Part shown: one piece after another, positions 1 through 8,357 of the stretch
How positions within the stretch are numbered: the stretch's first letter is position 1
How the letters are laid out: every line of letters begins with the position of its first letter
Assembly (NCBI GenBank): GCA_003818595.1
Contig: RPQV01000014.1
Location: 1 to 18,426 of the forward strand
Direction of reading: 5' to 3'
From: Calditrichota bacterium
Lineage (GTDB): Bacteria > Zhuqueibacterota > Zhuqueibacteria > Residuimicrobiales > Krinioviventaceae
DNA length: 18,426 bases
The notes under the pieces: model-generated
Database searches by the model: none
The model's input: only the letters and a program-made list of their open reading frames with translations
What the model was told of the DNA's origin: nothing
Position numbers and translations under genes: made by a program

Positions 1-1
1 C

Positions 2-43
2 ATTCTTCTTGATGCCCGCAATGTCAAATTGGAAAGAATGTAG
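2..43 (+). CDS. C-terminal tail of an upstream gene (partial)
   Basis: Reading from base 2, thirteen codons are open and end in TAG at 41-43, giving a tail that reads ILLDARNVKLERM. The composition looks like the end of a real protein, and it lies 52 bases before the next gene on the same strand. A second frame is also open up to TAA at 57-59 but has a less protein-like composition. The fragment is too short to name a family. It only suggests that the permease gene is not the first of its run. Confidence 0.3.
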   Translation: MLLDARNVKLERM

Positions 44-95
44 AAGCGTGAGCGGCTAAAGGAAGGAAACGATCCGGATGACACTTGGGTAATCA

Positions 96-1871
96 ATGAT
101 TGATTTTCACTTTATTTATACTTTTTCACTCATCCTGATCATGACCGTTTTGCTCATCAAAGAAGTGTTTGAACCGGATGTGATCATTTTCGCTGTGTTG
201 ATACTGCTGATGTTGGGCGGTGTGATCTCTATTGGAGAGGCATTCAGCGGATTTGCCAACGAGGGGATGCTGACGGTTGCTTTTTTGTTCATCGTCGCCG
301 GCGCCGTACAGCAGACCGGCGCGCTCAATTCACTGACGGACAAACTGTTCAACAGTCAGGGGTCTATTTCATGGAAATTATTACGATTTTTGACGCCGGT
401 GACGGCAGTATCCGCTTTTTTTAACAACACCCCCATTGTAGCCATGTTTATTCCGGTCATCCGAAACTGGGCGCGCAAAAACGATCAATCGGCATCAAAA
501 TTCATGCTTCCCCTGTCTTATGCCGCTATTTTAGGAGGCGTTTGCACCCTGATCGGCACCAGCACAACCCTGGTTGTACATGGATTGATGAAACAAAGCG
601 GCATGGCGGGTTTCTCGTTTTTTGAAATTACGCCGGTCGGTTTGCCGGTTGCCCTCCTCGGCTTGCTTTTTATATCACTGGTTGGACATCATTTTATTCC
701 CGATCGGCAAGCCCCGATTGTGCAGTTGGGCGAGAATATGCGCGAGTTCGTCATTGTGATGAAGGTGGATAAAGATTATAAATATATTGGCCGGACGATT
801 CAACAGGCGGGATTGCGTCGTCTCAAAGGAGTCTATCTCTTTCAGATCGAACGCAATTCGACGGTCATTGCAACAGTCGGTCCTGAAGAGGTCATCCTCC
901 TCGGCGATCGTCTGTTTTTTACCGGTCTTCCCGACACCATCGTCGACCTGCAAAAGACCATCGGTTTGTCTCTGCTCAAAGACAACACCTTCAAATTAAA
1001 AAATTATGATTCGGACATACTGGGTACCTTTGAAGTGGTGATTTCAGCAAACTCGCCGTTGATCGGAAAAAATGTGCGGGAAAGCAACTTCCGCATCCAG
1101 TATAACGCTGTGATTTTGGCCATTCATCGCAGCGGCGAGCGGATCCAGAAAAAAATTGGCGATATTGTTCTCCGCGCCGGTGATACTCTGCTCATTCTTT
1201 CCAATCATGATTTTACGCAGAAATGGTACCACTCTAAAGATTTTTACCTGGTCAGCCGTGCCATAACTCCGCCGTCCAAACCGCATTTCTATGTCTGGTT
1301 CTCTTTTGCTGTTCTAGCGGGGATGATTATTGTCATGGCCACTGGATTATTATCCATATTGCCGGCGGTCTGCCTCGCATCCCTGGTGCTGGTCGTCAGC
1401 CGTTGTATCAGCCCGGACGATGCCCGGCGATCCATCGAGTTGAATGTTTTGCTGGTGATTGCTTCAGCGTTCGGTATTTCCAAGGCTTTGATTAATTCAG
1501 GCGTGGCAACGTTTATCGCACAAAAGCTCATCGATTATTTAGGCGTATTCGGACCGATCGGTCTCATCACCGGAATATTTTTCATCGCCAGTTTTTATAC
1601 GGAAATCATCACCAACAATGCGGCAGCGGCTCTGGTATTTCCCATCGCTCTGTCGGTTATCCAACAGACGAATCTGGATCCTCGGCCTTTCTGCATCACC
1701 CTGGCCATCGCGGCATCGGCCAGTTTTGCCACGCCAATCGGTTACCAAACCAATATGATGGTCTATGGACCCGGAGGATATCACTTTAGCGATTATTTAA
1801 AGATCGGCATTCCCATGAATATTATGGTTGGAATAACGACCATCCTCCTGGTTTACACGCTCTATTTTTGA
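96..1871 (+). CDS. SLC13/DASS-family permease with two central RCK_C (TrkA-C) domains
   Basis: This 591-residue inner-membrane protein has the layout of bacterial SLC13-type (divalent anion/sodium symporter) permeases: a hydrophobic half, a soluble middle and a second hydrophobic half. The two halves carry the paired Asn motifs of the family, FNNTP near residues 109-113 and TNNAAAA starting at residue 506, which in DASS transporters form the sodium and anion sites. The middle, about residues 208-385, reads as two successive RCK_C regulatory domains. The substrate cannot be told; sulfate, dicarboxylates and other anions are all known in the family. An in-frame stop at 90-92 makes ATG 96 the first possible start, although the ribosome-binding site there is weak (GGGT at 87-90). 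It precedes the lipoprotein by 63 bases and may share its transcript. Length is normal for the family. Confidence 0.85.
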   Translation: MIDFHFIYTFSLILIMTVLLIKEVFEPDVIIFAVLILLMLGGVISIGEAFSGFANEGMLTVAFLFIVAGAVQQTGALNSLTDKLFNSQGSISWKLLRFLTPVTAVSAFFNNTPIVAMFIPVIRNWARKNDQSASKFMLPLSYAAILGGVCTLIGTSTTLVVHGLMKQSGMAGFSFFEITPVGLPVALLGLLFISLVGHHFIPDRQAPIVQLGENMREFVIVMKVDKDYKYIGRTIQQAGLRRLKGVYLFQIERNSTVIATVGPEEVILLGDRLFFTGLPDTIVDLQKTIGLSLLKDNTFKLKNYDSDILGTFEVVISANSPLIGKNVRESNFRIQYNAVILAIHRSGERIQKKIGDIVLRAGDTLLILSNHDFTQKWYHSKDFYLVSRAITPPSKPHFYVWFSFAVLAGMIIVMATGLLSILPAVCLASLVLVVSRCISPDDARRSIELNVLLVIASAFGISKALINSGVATFIAQKLIDYLGVFGPIGLITGIFFIASFYTEIITNNAAAALVFPIALSVIQQTNLDPRPFCITLAIAASASFATPIGYQTNMMVYGPGGYHFSDYLKIGIPMNIMVGITTILLVYTLYF

Positions 1872-1934
1872 ACAAGGGACGTTCAGCCAGTTTCATCGGC
1901 AAACGTCGATACAATAACAGATTAGGTTGAAAAA

Positions 1935-3347
1935 ATGAAAAAGTGGTTTAGCTTTCTTTTGATGATTGCCGCGTTCTCTTCCTGCACGCGCAATTTTTCT
2001 GAAATTGAGACAACAAATTTTACCGGCGTTGTCAAGCTGAGCGGTGAGAGCGATTACTCCGGTGTGACTGTTTCTCTTTATCCGGCCGCGGAAATTGATA
2101 CTGTTCTTATAAACCGTCAATTGCAGTTTCCCTCCATCGCTCCTGTACTATCTCAATCTCTTGTTTTTGATCACCGCACGGTGGAGCCCATTTATACGAC
2201 GCAGACTGATGTTGCCGGATTTTTCCAGTTTTCCGATATTCCGGTGGCAGAATACAACCTGGTCGTCGAAAGACGCGGTTTCGGCTGGAAATACTTTTAC
2301 GATGTCAATGAGACGAGCCTGCTGACCAATATCACTCTTTATCCGGAGCAACGGCTCTCCGGCGTCCTCGATACCTATTCCGTGTGGTCATCATATCGCC
2401 ATATCGTTGTCTCGGGTGATATCACCGTTCCGGAAGGAGGGACCCTGCTGATCGACAAGGGGGCCGTGGTTCGTTTCGACGGCTATCACAAACTCACCGT
2501 CAACGGCCAATTGACCACGATTGGCTCTCCCGATGAAATGGTTTGCTTTACCGCCAACACATTGGATCGCCTGAACAGCGCCAACTGGCGAACTATTGAA
2601 ATCAAGGGCAATGGCCAAATTTCCTACAGTCGTTTTGACTATGCCGACGTCGGTGTGAATACCAAAGGGGGAATTCTGACAGTTGATCATTCGGTTTTTA
2701 CACGAATTCGTGATCGTGGAGTATTGGCGGCAAATGAAAGCAATGTTCAAATCAGTGAAAGCTTATTTTGGGAATGCAATAATGCCGTCCGTATAGAAGG
2801 TGGATCCCGCGCCTCTATTCATCACAATATGATCGCCGGCGTACCTGGAGAAAATGTTGACGGCGCCGGCATCGTTTCCAATAATTCGCAATCCACGATT
2901 ACGGATAATGGACTATTTTACTCCGGGACAGGCTGCAGTATTGAATATGCGGGACAGGCGGAGATTAGCCATAACTTTATATCCGGAGCCACGGTAGGCC
3001 TTCAGGTGGTGAGCCTGATCGGAGAAAAAAACACTACCCATATCTCTTCCAATACAATTCAGGATTGTTCCAACGTTCTCATCAATATTCTGGACAACGC
3101 TGCGCCTACCATTGACAAAAACAATCTCACACAGGATACTAATGCCTGGTTTATACGCGCCTATTCTCTTAAATACCTGAACTATGATAATATCTATGCT
3201 CAAAATAATTATTTTGCCAGTTCGATCGCTGAAGTGAAGCGGCGAATTGAAGACAAACGTACCCATTTGAGCGGAATTACGATAACCTGGAATATTCTTA
3301 TCGATCCGGTGAGCGAGATTCGATTTGACGACGCAGGCCCTCGATGA
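1935..3347 (+). CDS. Lipoprotein with carboxypeptidase-regulatory-like domain and right-handed beta-helix
   Basis: This 470-residue protein begins with a short positively charged, hydrophobic signal ending in FSSC, so Cys17 is the likely lipidated residue. Residues about 28-125 resemble a CarboxypepD_reg-like beta sandwich: it opens with FTGVVKLSG and later has a GFFQFSDIPVAEYNLVV pattern. From about 140 to 440 short strands rich in Asn, Ile, Ser and Gly recur (for example ISYSRFDYADVGV and IQISES-like turns), as in right-handed parallel beta-helix or NosD/pectate-lyase-like folds. Such folds often bind or cleave polysaccharide. No catalytic residues can be assigned from sequence alone. An AGG at 1924-1926 precedes ATG 1935 by 8 bases. 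It sits directly before the flippase, which suggests a periplasmic or outer-membrane role in handling the same polymer; that role is inference. Confidence 0.72.
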   Translation: MKKWFSFLLMIAAFSSCTRNFSEIETTNFTGVVKLSGESDYSGVTVSLYPAAEIDTVLINRQLQFPSIAPVLSQSLVFDHRTVEPIYTTQTDVAGFFQFSDIPVAEYNLVVERRGFGWKYFYDVNETSLLTNITLYPEQRLSGVLDTYSVWSSYRHIVVSGDITVPEGGTLLIDKGAVVRFDGYHKLTVNGQLTTIGSPDEMVCFTANTLDRLNSANWRTIEIKGNGQISYSRFDYADVGVNTKGGILTVDHSVFTRIRDRGVLAANESNVQISESLFWECNNAVRIEGGSRASIHHNMIAGVPGENVDGAGIVSNNSQSTITDNGLFYSGTGCSIEYAGQAEISHNFISGATVGLQVVSLIGEKNTTHISSNTIQDCSNVLINILDNAAPTIDKNNLTQDTNAWFIRAYSLKYLNYDNIYAQNNYFASSIAEVKRRIEDKRTHLSGITITWNILIDPVSEIRFDDAGPR

Positions 3348-3357
3348 TGGAAATACC

Positions 3358-4704
3358 ATGACGCTCACATCAAACCGGCAAATTGCACAGCTGTATCAAG
3401 GAATCGTGCGCAACAAGACCAACCGTGTTTTTACTGTCGGCGCCGGTTCATCTCTAGCGGCCAAAAGCGCAGGCGCGGTTTTCCTCCTGCTTGCGCAGAT
3501 TGTCGCTGCCCGCGTATTGGGGGCGGCTGAATATGGCTATTTCGCATATGCTCAGAACCTGTTGATCATCCTTTCAATCTTCACTATCCTCGGTTTTGAT
3601 GTGTCTCTGCTGCGATTCATTCCGGAATATCAGGTTCGGCAGGAATGGGCTGAACTCAAGGGAATTCTTTCATTCTCTTTTCGTTCTTCTCTGCTCTTCA
3701 GCGGAGCGATGACTCTCTTGTTGATGCTGTTTTTAGGGCTATTCCCCACTGTCTTTACTGAAAAACAGACCATTCCGCTGCTGATCATGTCCTTTTCCAT
3801 TCCGCTTTATTCTCTAACCATGATTCGCCAATCGGCGTTGAGAGGCTTTAAGCATATTGTTCTCGCCGAACTGCCTGAGAGCATCATCCGGCCGCTGGTT
3901 TTTATTCTCGCGCTGCTCATTTTTTCGAGGTTTTATGCACCCGTTGATGCTGCTCAAGCTTGGCTGATCTACCTCGGCGTCGTGTTGTTGACTTTTCTGA
4001 TCGGAACAGGATTGCTGGTGAGAGCAATTCCTCCTTTAACCCTTTCCAAGTCGGAAACGGAATCCCGTCAGTGGACCAGAATTTCTCTGGACATGATGTG
4101 GATGAATGCCATGAATGTCATTTTCAATCAGGCTTCACTTTTTCTTTTGGGATTCTATGCGGATGTCATCGATATCGCCTATTTTTCCGCGGCAACCCGT
4201 ATTGCTTTTTTTATTTCCTTTACCCTGACCGCCGTGAATTCAATCGCGGCGCCCATGATTTCCGAACTTTATCATGCACAGAAACATGAGGAACTCCAGA
4301 ATATCATGCGGCTGTCGGCGGCTTTTCTCGGCGTGGTCACCCTGTTTACCGTTCTGATCTTGTCGCTGTGGGGCAAACCCATTTTAGGTTTTTTCGGAAA
4401 TGAATTTCCTCAGGCGTACAAATTGCTCCTGCTGCTGATGCTCGGCCATGCCTTCAAATCCTTTTCCGGCCCGGCATCTTTTTTACTCAATATGAGCGGA
4501 AACCAAAAAGCAATGGGAAGAGTGATGTTCTGCTTTATGCTTTTTCATCTGGTCATCAATTTTCTGTTAATTCCACGATATGCGGCAACGGGCGCTGCGA
4601 TCGCGACCGCCGTGACGATGGTTCTGTGGAATGTATCCCTTGCATACATGTCTGTTCGATTTGTTAAAATCGATCCGACAATCTTTTCGCTCAAGTCGGA
4701 ATAG
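3358..4704 (+). CDS. Wzx-like polysaccharide flippase (MATE/MOP superfamily)
   Basis: This 448-residue protein is almost entirely hydrophobic, with about twelve or more membrane segments. It opens with the family pattern GAGSSLAAKSAGAVFLLLAQ followed by VAARVLGAAEYGYFAYAQ, typical of polysaccharide_synt flippases that move lipid-linked repeat units across the inner membrane. The frame is open from a TTG at 3325, but that start would lie inside the lipoprotein gene. ATG 3358, 10 bases after the lipoprotein stop and preceded by GATGGAA, is preferred. The next gene starts 4 bases after the stop. Its place before a Wzy-like gene supports a Wzx/Wzy-dependent pathway. The sugar substrate cannot be read from sequence. 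Confidence 0.87.
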   Translation: MTLTSNRQIAQLYQGIVRNKTNRVFTVGAGSSLAAKSAGAVFLLLAQIVAARVLGAAEYGYFAYAQNLLIILSIFTILGFDVSLLRFIPEYQVRQEWAELKGILSFSFRSSLLFSGAMTLLLMLFLGLFPTVFTEKQTIPLLIMSFSIPLYSLTMIRQSALRGFKHIVLAELPESIIRPLVFILALLIFSRFYAPVDAAQAWLIYLGVVLLTFLIGTGLLVRAIPPLTLSKSETESRQWTRISLDMMWMNAMNVIFNQASLFLLGFYADVIDIAYFSAATRIAFFISFTLTAVNSIAAPMISELYHAQKHEELQNIMRLSAAFLGVVTLFTVLILSLWGKPILGFFGNEFPQAYKLLLLLMLGHAFKSFSGPASFLLNMSGNQKAMGRVMFCFMLFHLVINFLLIPRYAATGAAIATAVTMVLWNVSLAYMSVRFVKIDPTIFSLKSE

Positions 4705-4708
4705 TGAA

Positions 4709-6004
4709 ATGTTTCAAGTAACTCAGCTTTTGTTTTTAACCGTCATTGTCATTCAGTCCTTTACGGTCACGCTGGAGTACGATGTTTCCCGCTATTTTTC
4801 GATCGTCTGGTTGGTCATCCTGCTGGGAATTGTTGTCGGCAAACTGGTGCAGAAAAAGCGGGATTTTCCGCCGTTGAATCTGCCGATGATATTGCTGTCC
4901 TGCGGTTTATTGGTCTCTTTGGCGATTCATCGATTTGAATTTAAACTCGTGCTCAATTCACTGCAATTCATGATCGCGATCTATACAATTTATCTCATTC
5001 TTTACTATGTTGTTTATTATGAGGATTACAACAAGTATTTCACCAAAACCTTTTTATCATTGACCGCTTATTTTTATTTCGTTCTGATTTTCTCCACCGT
5101 GTTGACCGCCTACAATCTTCCAGGTGCTCCGCCGGTATATTTCTGGCTGTGCGACGGTGTCGATGAAAGAGCCCAATTAGTCTACTCGGCAGGCAACCAC
5201 TTTGGCGTCTATCTGTCGGTCCTTTCTTTGATCTCAGGTATCTACCTGGTTTGGCAACGTAAATGGATTCATCTGCTCACTGTCGCTTTGAGCATTTATT
5301 TTCTGATTGTATCGGGTGCGCGCTTGGGGCAGATCGCCATCCTGCTCTTGGCCGTGGTTCTGATCTTTCGATTTCTGAAGATTCGCATGATCATCGCATT
5401 TTATCTGATCGCCTTTGCCGGCGTTATTATCTATTTGATCATTTTCAATCAGGGTCTCTATTATTACGTCTATGAATTTTTCACCTCGATTAATGAAAAA
5501 ATTCATCTTCGGTTCATCCCGCCCGAGAAATATCATCTGTTGGCGGGAAGAGAAGTGCTATGGAGCACATTGGTGGAAATGATTCACGATAAACCACTCT
5601 GGGGTCATGGATATTATATACCTTTTTATGATTTCGGTATAGACGTGGCGTTCGAGAATGGCAAAGTCGTTGGCAATGAATCGGCGCCGACCAGTGAAAG
5701 CGGATTGTTGTTCACTGTCCGCTACGGCATTATTGCCACCCTGTTCTATTTGTTTTTTATGGTAAAGCCGTTGTTTAAGAAAAAGTTGGATCAATTGGAT
5801 TTCTACCACTTTTATGTCATCCTGTTTGCCGTTTGTGTCTGGATATTAAATGATTCTCTATTCATTTCCTATTCGATTCAAATTCTCTTTTTCTTTTTTA
5901 TCATCGCCTGCCAGATAATCGACGAGCGGGACCGAATCCTCAAATTGCGTGCGGAGCAGAGTCTCATCGAAGTGAATCGTTTCGCCTCGATGCATCGGCG
6001 ATGA
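4709..6004 (+). CDS. O-antigen ligase/polymerase-like membrane protein (Wzy or WaaL type)
   Basis: This 431-residue protein has roughly ten to twelve membrane segments and a large soluble loop in the second half, the layout of the Wzy_C/O-antigen ligase family. Family landmarks are AGNHFGVYLSV before a membrane helix, SGARLGQ with Arg205, and LLAGREVLW (Arg281) leading to a GHGYY motif around residues 299-303. Arg and His at these places are typical of these metal-independent GT-C enzymes. Because Wzx and an initiating phosphoglycosyltransferase are in the same run, polymerase (Wzy) is the likelier job, but ligase (WaaL) cannot be excluded. The frame runs back to ATG 4631 inside the flippase gene; ATG 4709, just after the flippase stop, is chosen. 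Its stop overlaps a small downstream ATG as ATGA. Confidence 0.8.
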   Translation: MFQVTQLLFLTVIVIQSFTVTLEYDVSRYFSIVWLVILLGIVVGKLVQKKRDFPPLNLPMILLSCGLLVSLAIHRFEFKLVLNSLQFMIAIYTIYLILYYVVYYEDYNKYFTKTFLSLTAYFYFVLIFSTVLTAYNLPGAPPVYFWLCDGVDERAQLVYSAGNHFGVYLSVLSLISGIYLVWQRKWIHLLTVALSIYFLIVSGARLGQIAILLLAVVLIFRFLKIRMIIAFYLIAFAGVIIYLIIFNQGLYYYVYEFFTSINEKIHLRFIPPEKYHLLAGREVLWSTLVEMIHDKPLWGHGYYIPFYDFGIDVAFENGKVVGNESAPTSESGLLFTVRYGIIATLFYLFFMVKPLFKKKLDQLDFYHFYVILFAVCVWILNDSLFISYSIQILFFFFIIACQIIDERDRILKLRAEQSLIEVNRFASMHRR

Positions 6005-6093
6005 AGATTCGCCATCAGGCAGCGAAATATGAACTGCTCCCAACGGCCAATCAGGGGATATTTGATGAAATAGGTCGCCTGTTTCAATGCTGA
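6001..6093 (+). other. Possible 30-codon small ORF or remnant of a lost gene
   Basis: An ATG at 6001 overlaps the stop of the polymerase gene as ATGA and opens 30 codons ending in TGA at 6091-6093. The peptide starts MKIRHQAAKYELLP and ends IGRLFQC. It leaves only 10 bases before the GT9 gene, matching the tight spacing elsewhere in the core; without it the 96-base gap here would be the largest between flippase and Fkp. There is no Shine-Dalgarno sequence, so translation would depend on coupling. I do not recognise the peptide. It could be a real small protein, the 5' end of a deleted gene, or chance. Confidence 0.3.
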
Positions 6094-6103
6094 ACCTTGC
6101 GCT

Positions 6104-7174
6104 ATGAGATCAATGAACAGAATTCTACTCTTTCATATCGGCCATTTGGGTGATACCCTGATGGTGGTACCCTCCTATTGGGCGCTGGCCAAAACGTTCA
6201 CTCGCGCCTCATTCAGCCTTCTCACCGATATGATGATCGAGGGGAAATATGTGCCTGCGGAACAATTGTTTCGAGGAACCGAATTCTTTGAACAAATACT
6301 CACCTTTGAAAAAGGCGGCGCCGCAAAGCGATGCGGCATGGCTGCTCAATGGTCGATCCTTGCAGCTTTGCGAAGATATCATTATGATGCGGTTGCGTAC
6401 TTGGTTCCTTCACTGCGACAGCCGCTTCAGGTCAATCGTGACAAATTGTTTTTCCGTCTTGCCGGTATCAATCATTTCCTTGGATTCAAAGGATTTCATC
6501 CGGTCAGCGATGATGCGGACGGATTGCATGAGGCGCAACGCATCCTTCACCGTCTGGCGCTTGACGGCGTTGATTGTTCTGAAACCAAGTTCGATTTGCT
6601 GTTGGGCTCAAAAGAAAAGCTCGCTGTTGATCGCTGGAGCACTGCTCATTCGGCGGTGATCAAAACAGAGTTTTTAATCGCTTTTGCTCCCGGTTCTAAG
6701 ATGCAGGCCAAGCGTTGGCCTCTTGATCGATTCGCAGACCTGGGTGAAAGAATTCTCTCCCGATTTCGCGTGACCCCGGTCGTCGTCGGCGGGGATGAGG
6801 ATCGGGAATTGGGCAATGAACTGCTGTCCCGCTGGAAATGCGGATTGAATGCTGCCGGCGTATTCTCGGTACGGGAATCCGCGGAGCTGCTCAGACGCTG
6901 CCGGCTTTATATCGGCAATGATACAGGTGCTATGCATTTGGCAGCCGCCGTGCAGACGCACTGCCTGGCGATTTTTTCAGCCCGCGATATTCCATTCAAG
7001 TGGCATCCTTTCGGCGAGGGACACATCGTCCTGAGAAAGCCTGTCGATTGTCAGGGCTGCAAATTAACCATGTGCAGTCACCAGACGTGTCTGCAGCTCA
7101 TCACCGTCGATGAGGCGTTCGAAAAAGCTCTATCAATGATTGAAAAAATCAGAGCCGCAGATGAAACCCTATAA
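6104..7174 (+). CDS. GT9-family glycosyltransferase (ADP-heptose:LPS heptosyltransferase-like)
   Basis: This 356-residue cytosolic GT-B enzyme shows the GT9 signature throughout. It has the N-terminal RILLFHIGHLGDTLMVVP with the conserved Gly-Asp at 16-17 (the Asp is the presumed catalytic base), then APGSKMQAKRWP before the nucleotide-binding half, and YIGNDTGAMHLAAA. The C-terminal Cys cluster CQGCKLTMCSHQTC is also common in this family. Heptosyltransferases transfer heptose from ADP-heptose in LPS core synthesis, but relatives in polysaccharide loci use other sugars, so the donor is uncertain. ATG 6113 (MNRILLF) in the same frame is an equally good start. The gene overlaps the following GT4 gene by 14 bases. 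Confidence 0.87.
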   Translation: MRSMNRILLFHIGHLGDTLMVVPSYWALAKTFTRASFSLLTDMMIEGKYVPAEQLFRGTEFFEQILTFEKGGAAKRCGMAAQWSILAALRRYHYDAVAYLVPSLRQPLQVNRDKLFFRLAGINHFLGFKGFHPVSDDADGLHEAQRILHRLALDGVDCSETKFDLLLGSKEKLAVDRWSTAHSAVIKTEFLIAFAPGSKMQAKRWPLDRFADLGERILSRFRVTPVVVGGDEDRELGNELLSRWKCGLNAAGVFSVRESAELLRRCRLYIGNDTGAMHLAAAVQTHCLAIFSARDIPFKWHPFGEGHIVLRKPVDCQGCKLTMCSHQTCLQLITVDEAFEKALSMIEKIRAADETL

Positions 7175-8357
7175 GGTTCTGCGAATGACTTCCTCCATTG
7201 GAAAAGGAGGGGCTGGACGCCATGTCCTGGATATTCATCGGGCGCTGCTCAGCTCTCCGGAGTTCATTTCTCACTTGTGGTGCCCGCGCGAGACCCTCAC
7301 CGGCGACCGAATCATCAATCGACGTCTGCCTGTCGCCTTTATCGCCTGTAATTGGCTGCGGACGAAAGCGTTGGGTTTCGACAGTATTTATGCGCCGGGA
7401 TGGAACCCGATGATGAAAAGAATCATTGCTGATTTTGATATCATTCATTTGCACCACCTCCAGGGTTATTATTTTGATATTCGTTCCTTAAATCTGCTCG
7501 AAAATAAAAATGTCGTTCTCACTCTCCATGACATGTGGCCGCTGACCGGACGCTGCAGTCTCACTCATTCATGTCTGAAATGGCAGACCCTTTGTCATCA
7601 CTGTCCGCAGCTTGATGTCTATCCCGGCACATGGGTCGATTGGAGCAGATTCCTGCATCGGCGCAAGATAGAGTTGTTTGGCGCCCTGAAAAGTCTCAAG
7701 GTTGTCGTCCTCTCCCGCTTTGCCGCTGATCTCCTGCAGGCCAGTCACTTTAAAGATCGCGAGTTTGTGATCATTCCGCCGGGCATCAATTGCGATGATT
7801 TCAAGCCTCGCTCACGTCCTCCCAAGCCATTCATCACCATTGGCGTGATCGCCGCCAAACCTGATTTCTATTTAAAAGGAATAGAATCGCTTTTGCGCCT
7901 GCTTTCCACCGTAGAGCAGAAGCGTCAACGCCAGTATCGATTCAGGCTGATCGGCCACATGACGAGTAAAACACAAAAAATATTGACGCAATACAGCTTT
8001 GTCGATCTTTTCCCGTTTATCGGCAACCCGAGGGAATTGAATTCTCATTATAATGATTTTGACGTTTTTCTCAATCTCTCGCATCTCGAGACATTCGGGA
8101 AAACCAATATCGAGGCCCAATGTGCAGGCACGCCAGTGCTGGCCCGAAATATTCCTCCCTTTCGGGAGAATGTTTATTACGGTGCTCTCTATGATTCGGA
8201 TGATCCTGAGCATCTTCTGCAGGAGATTGACCGACTGGCAGCGCATCCGTGGGATCGACAACTGATGCACCAAACCATCCGCGGCAAATTTGACCTGACG
8301 TTGCTTGGTGAACGTTATGTTGGGTTATATAGAACTTTTTATGAGGGCAATGATTAG
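7161..8357 (+). CDS. GT4-family glycosyltransferase
   Basis: This 398-residue GT-B enzyme opens with the glycine-rich SSIGKGGAGRHVLD loop. It then has LHDMWPLTGRC, a pattern seen in GT4 enzymes of colanic-acid-like and exopolysaccharide clusters, followed by a Cys-rich stretch (SCLKWQTLCHHCPQL). The C-terminal half carries the retaining GT-B EX7E motif in HLETFGKTNIEAQCAGTPV, with Glu310 and Glu318. It probably adds one sugar of the repeat unit from a nucleotide donor on the cytosolic face of the membrane; donor and acceptor are unknown. The frame also allows a TTG at 7140, but ATG 7161, overlapping the GT9 gene by 14 bases, is preferred. Its stop TAG shares one base with the next start. Confidence 0.86.
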   Translation: MKPYKVLRMTSSIGKGGAGRHVLDIHRALLSSPEFISHLWCPRETLTGDRIINRRLPVAFIACNWLRTKALGFDSIYAPGWNPMMKRIIADFDIIHLHHLQGYYFDIRSLNLLENKNVVLTLHDMWPLTGRCSLTHSCLKWQTLCHHCPQLDVYPGTWVDWSRFLHRRKIELFGALKSLKVVVLSRFAADLLQASHFKDREFVIIPPGINCDDFKPRSRPPKPFITIGVIAAKPDFYLKGIESLLRLLSTVEQKRQRQYRFRLIGHMTSKTQKILTQYSFVDLFPFIGNPRELNSHYNDFDVFLNLSHLETFGKTNIEAQCAGTPVLARNIPPFRENVYYGALYDSDDPEHLLQEIDRLAAHPWDRQLMHQTIRGKFDLTLLGERYVGLYRTFYEGND

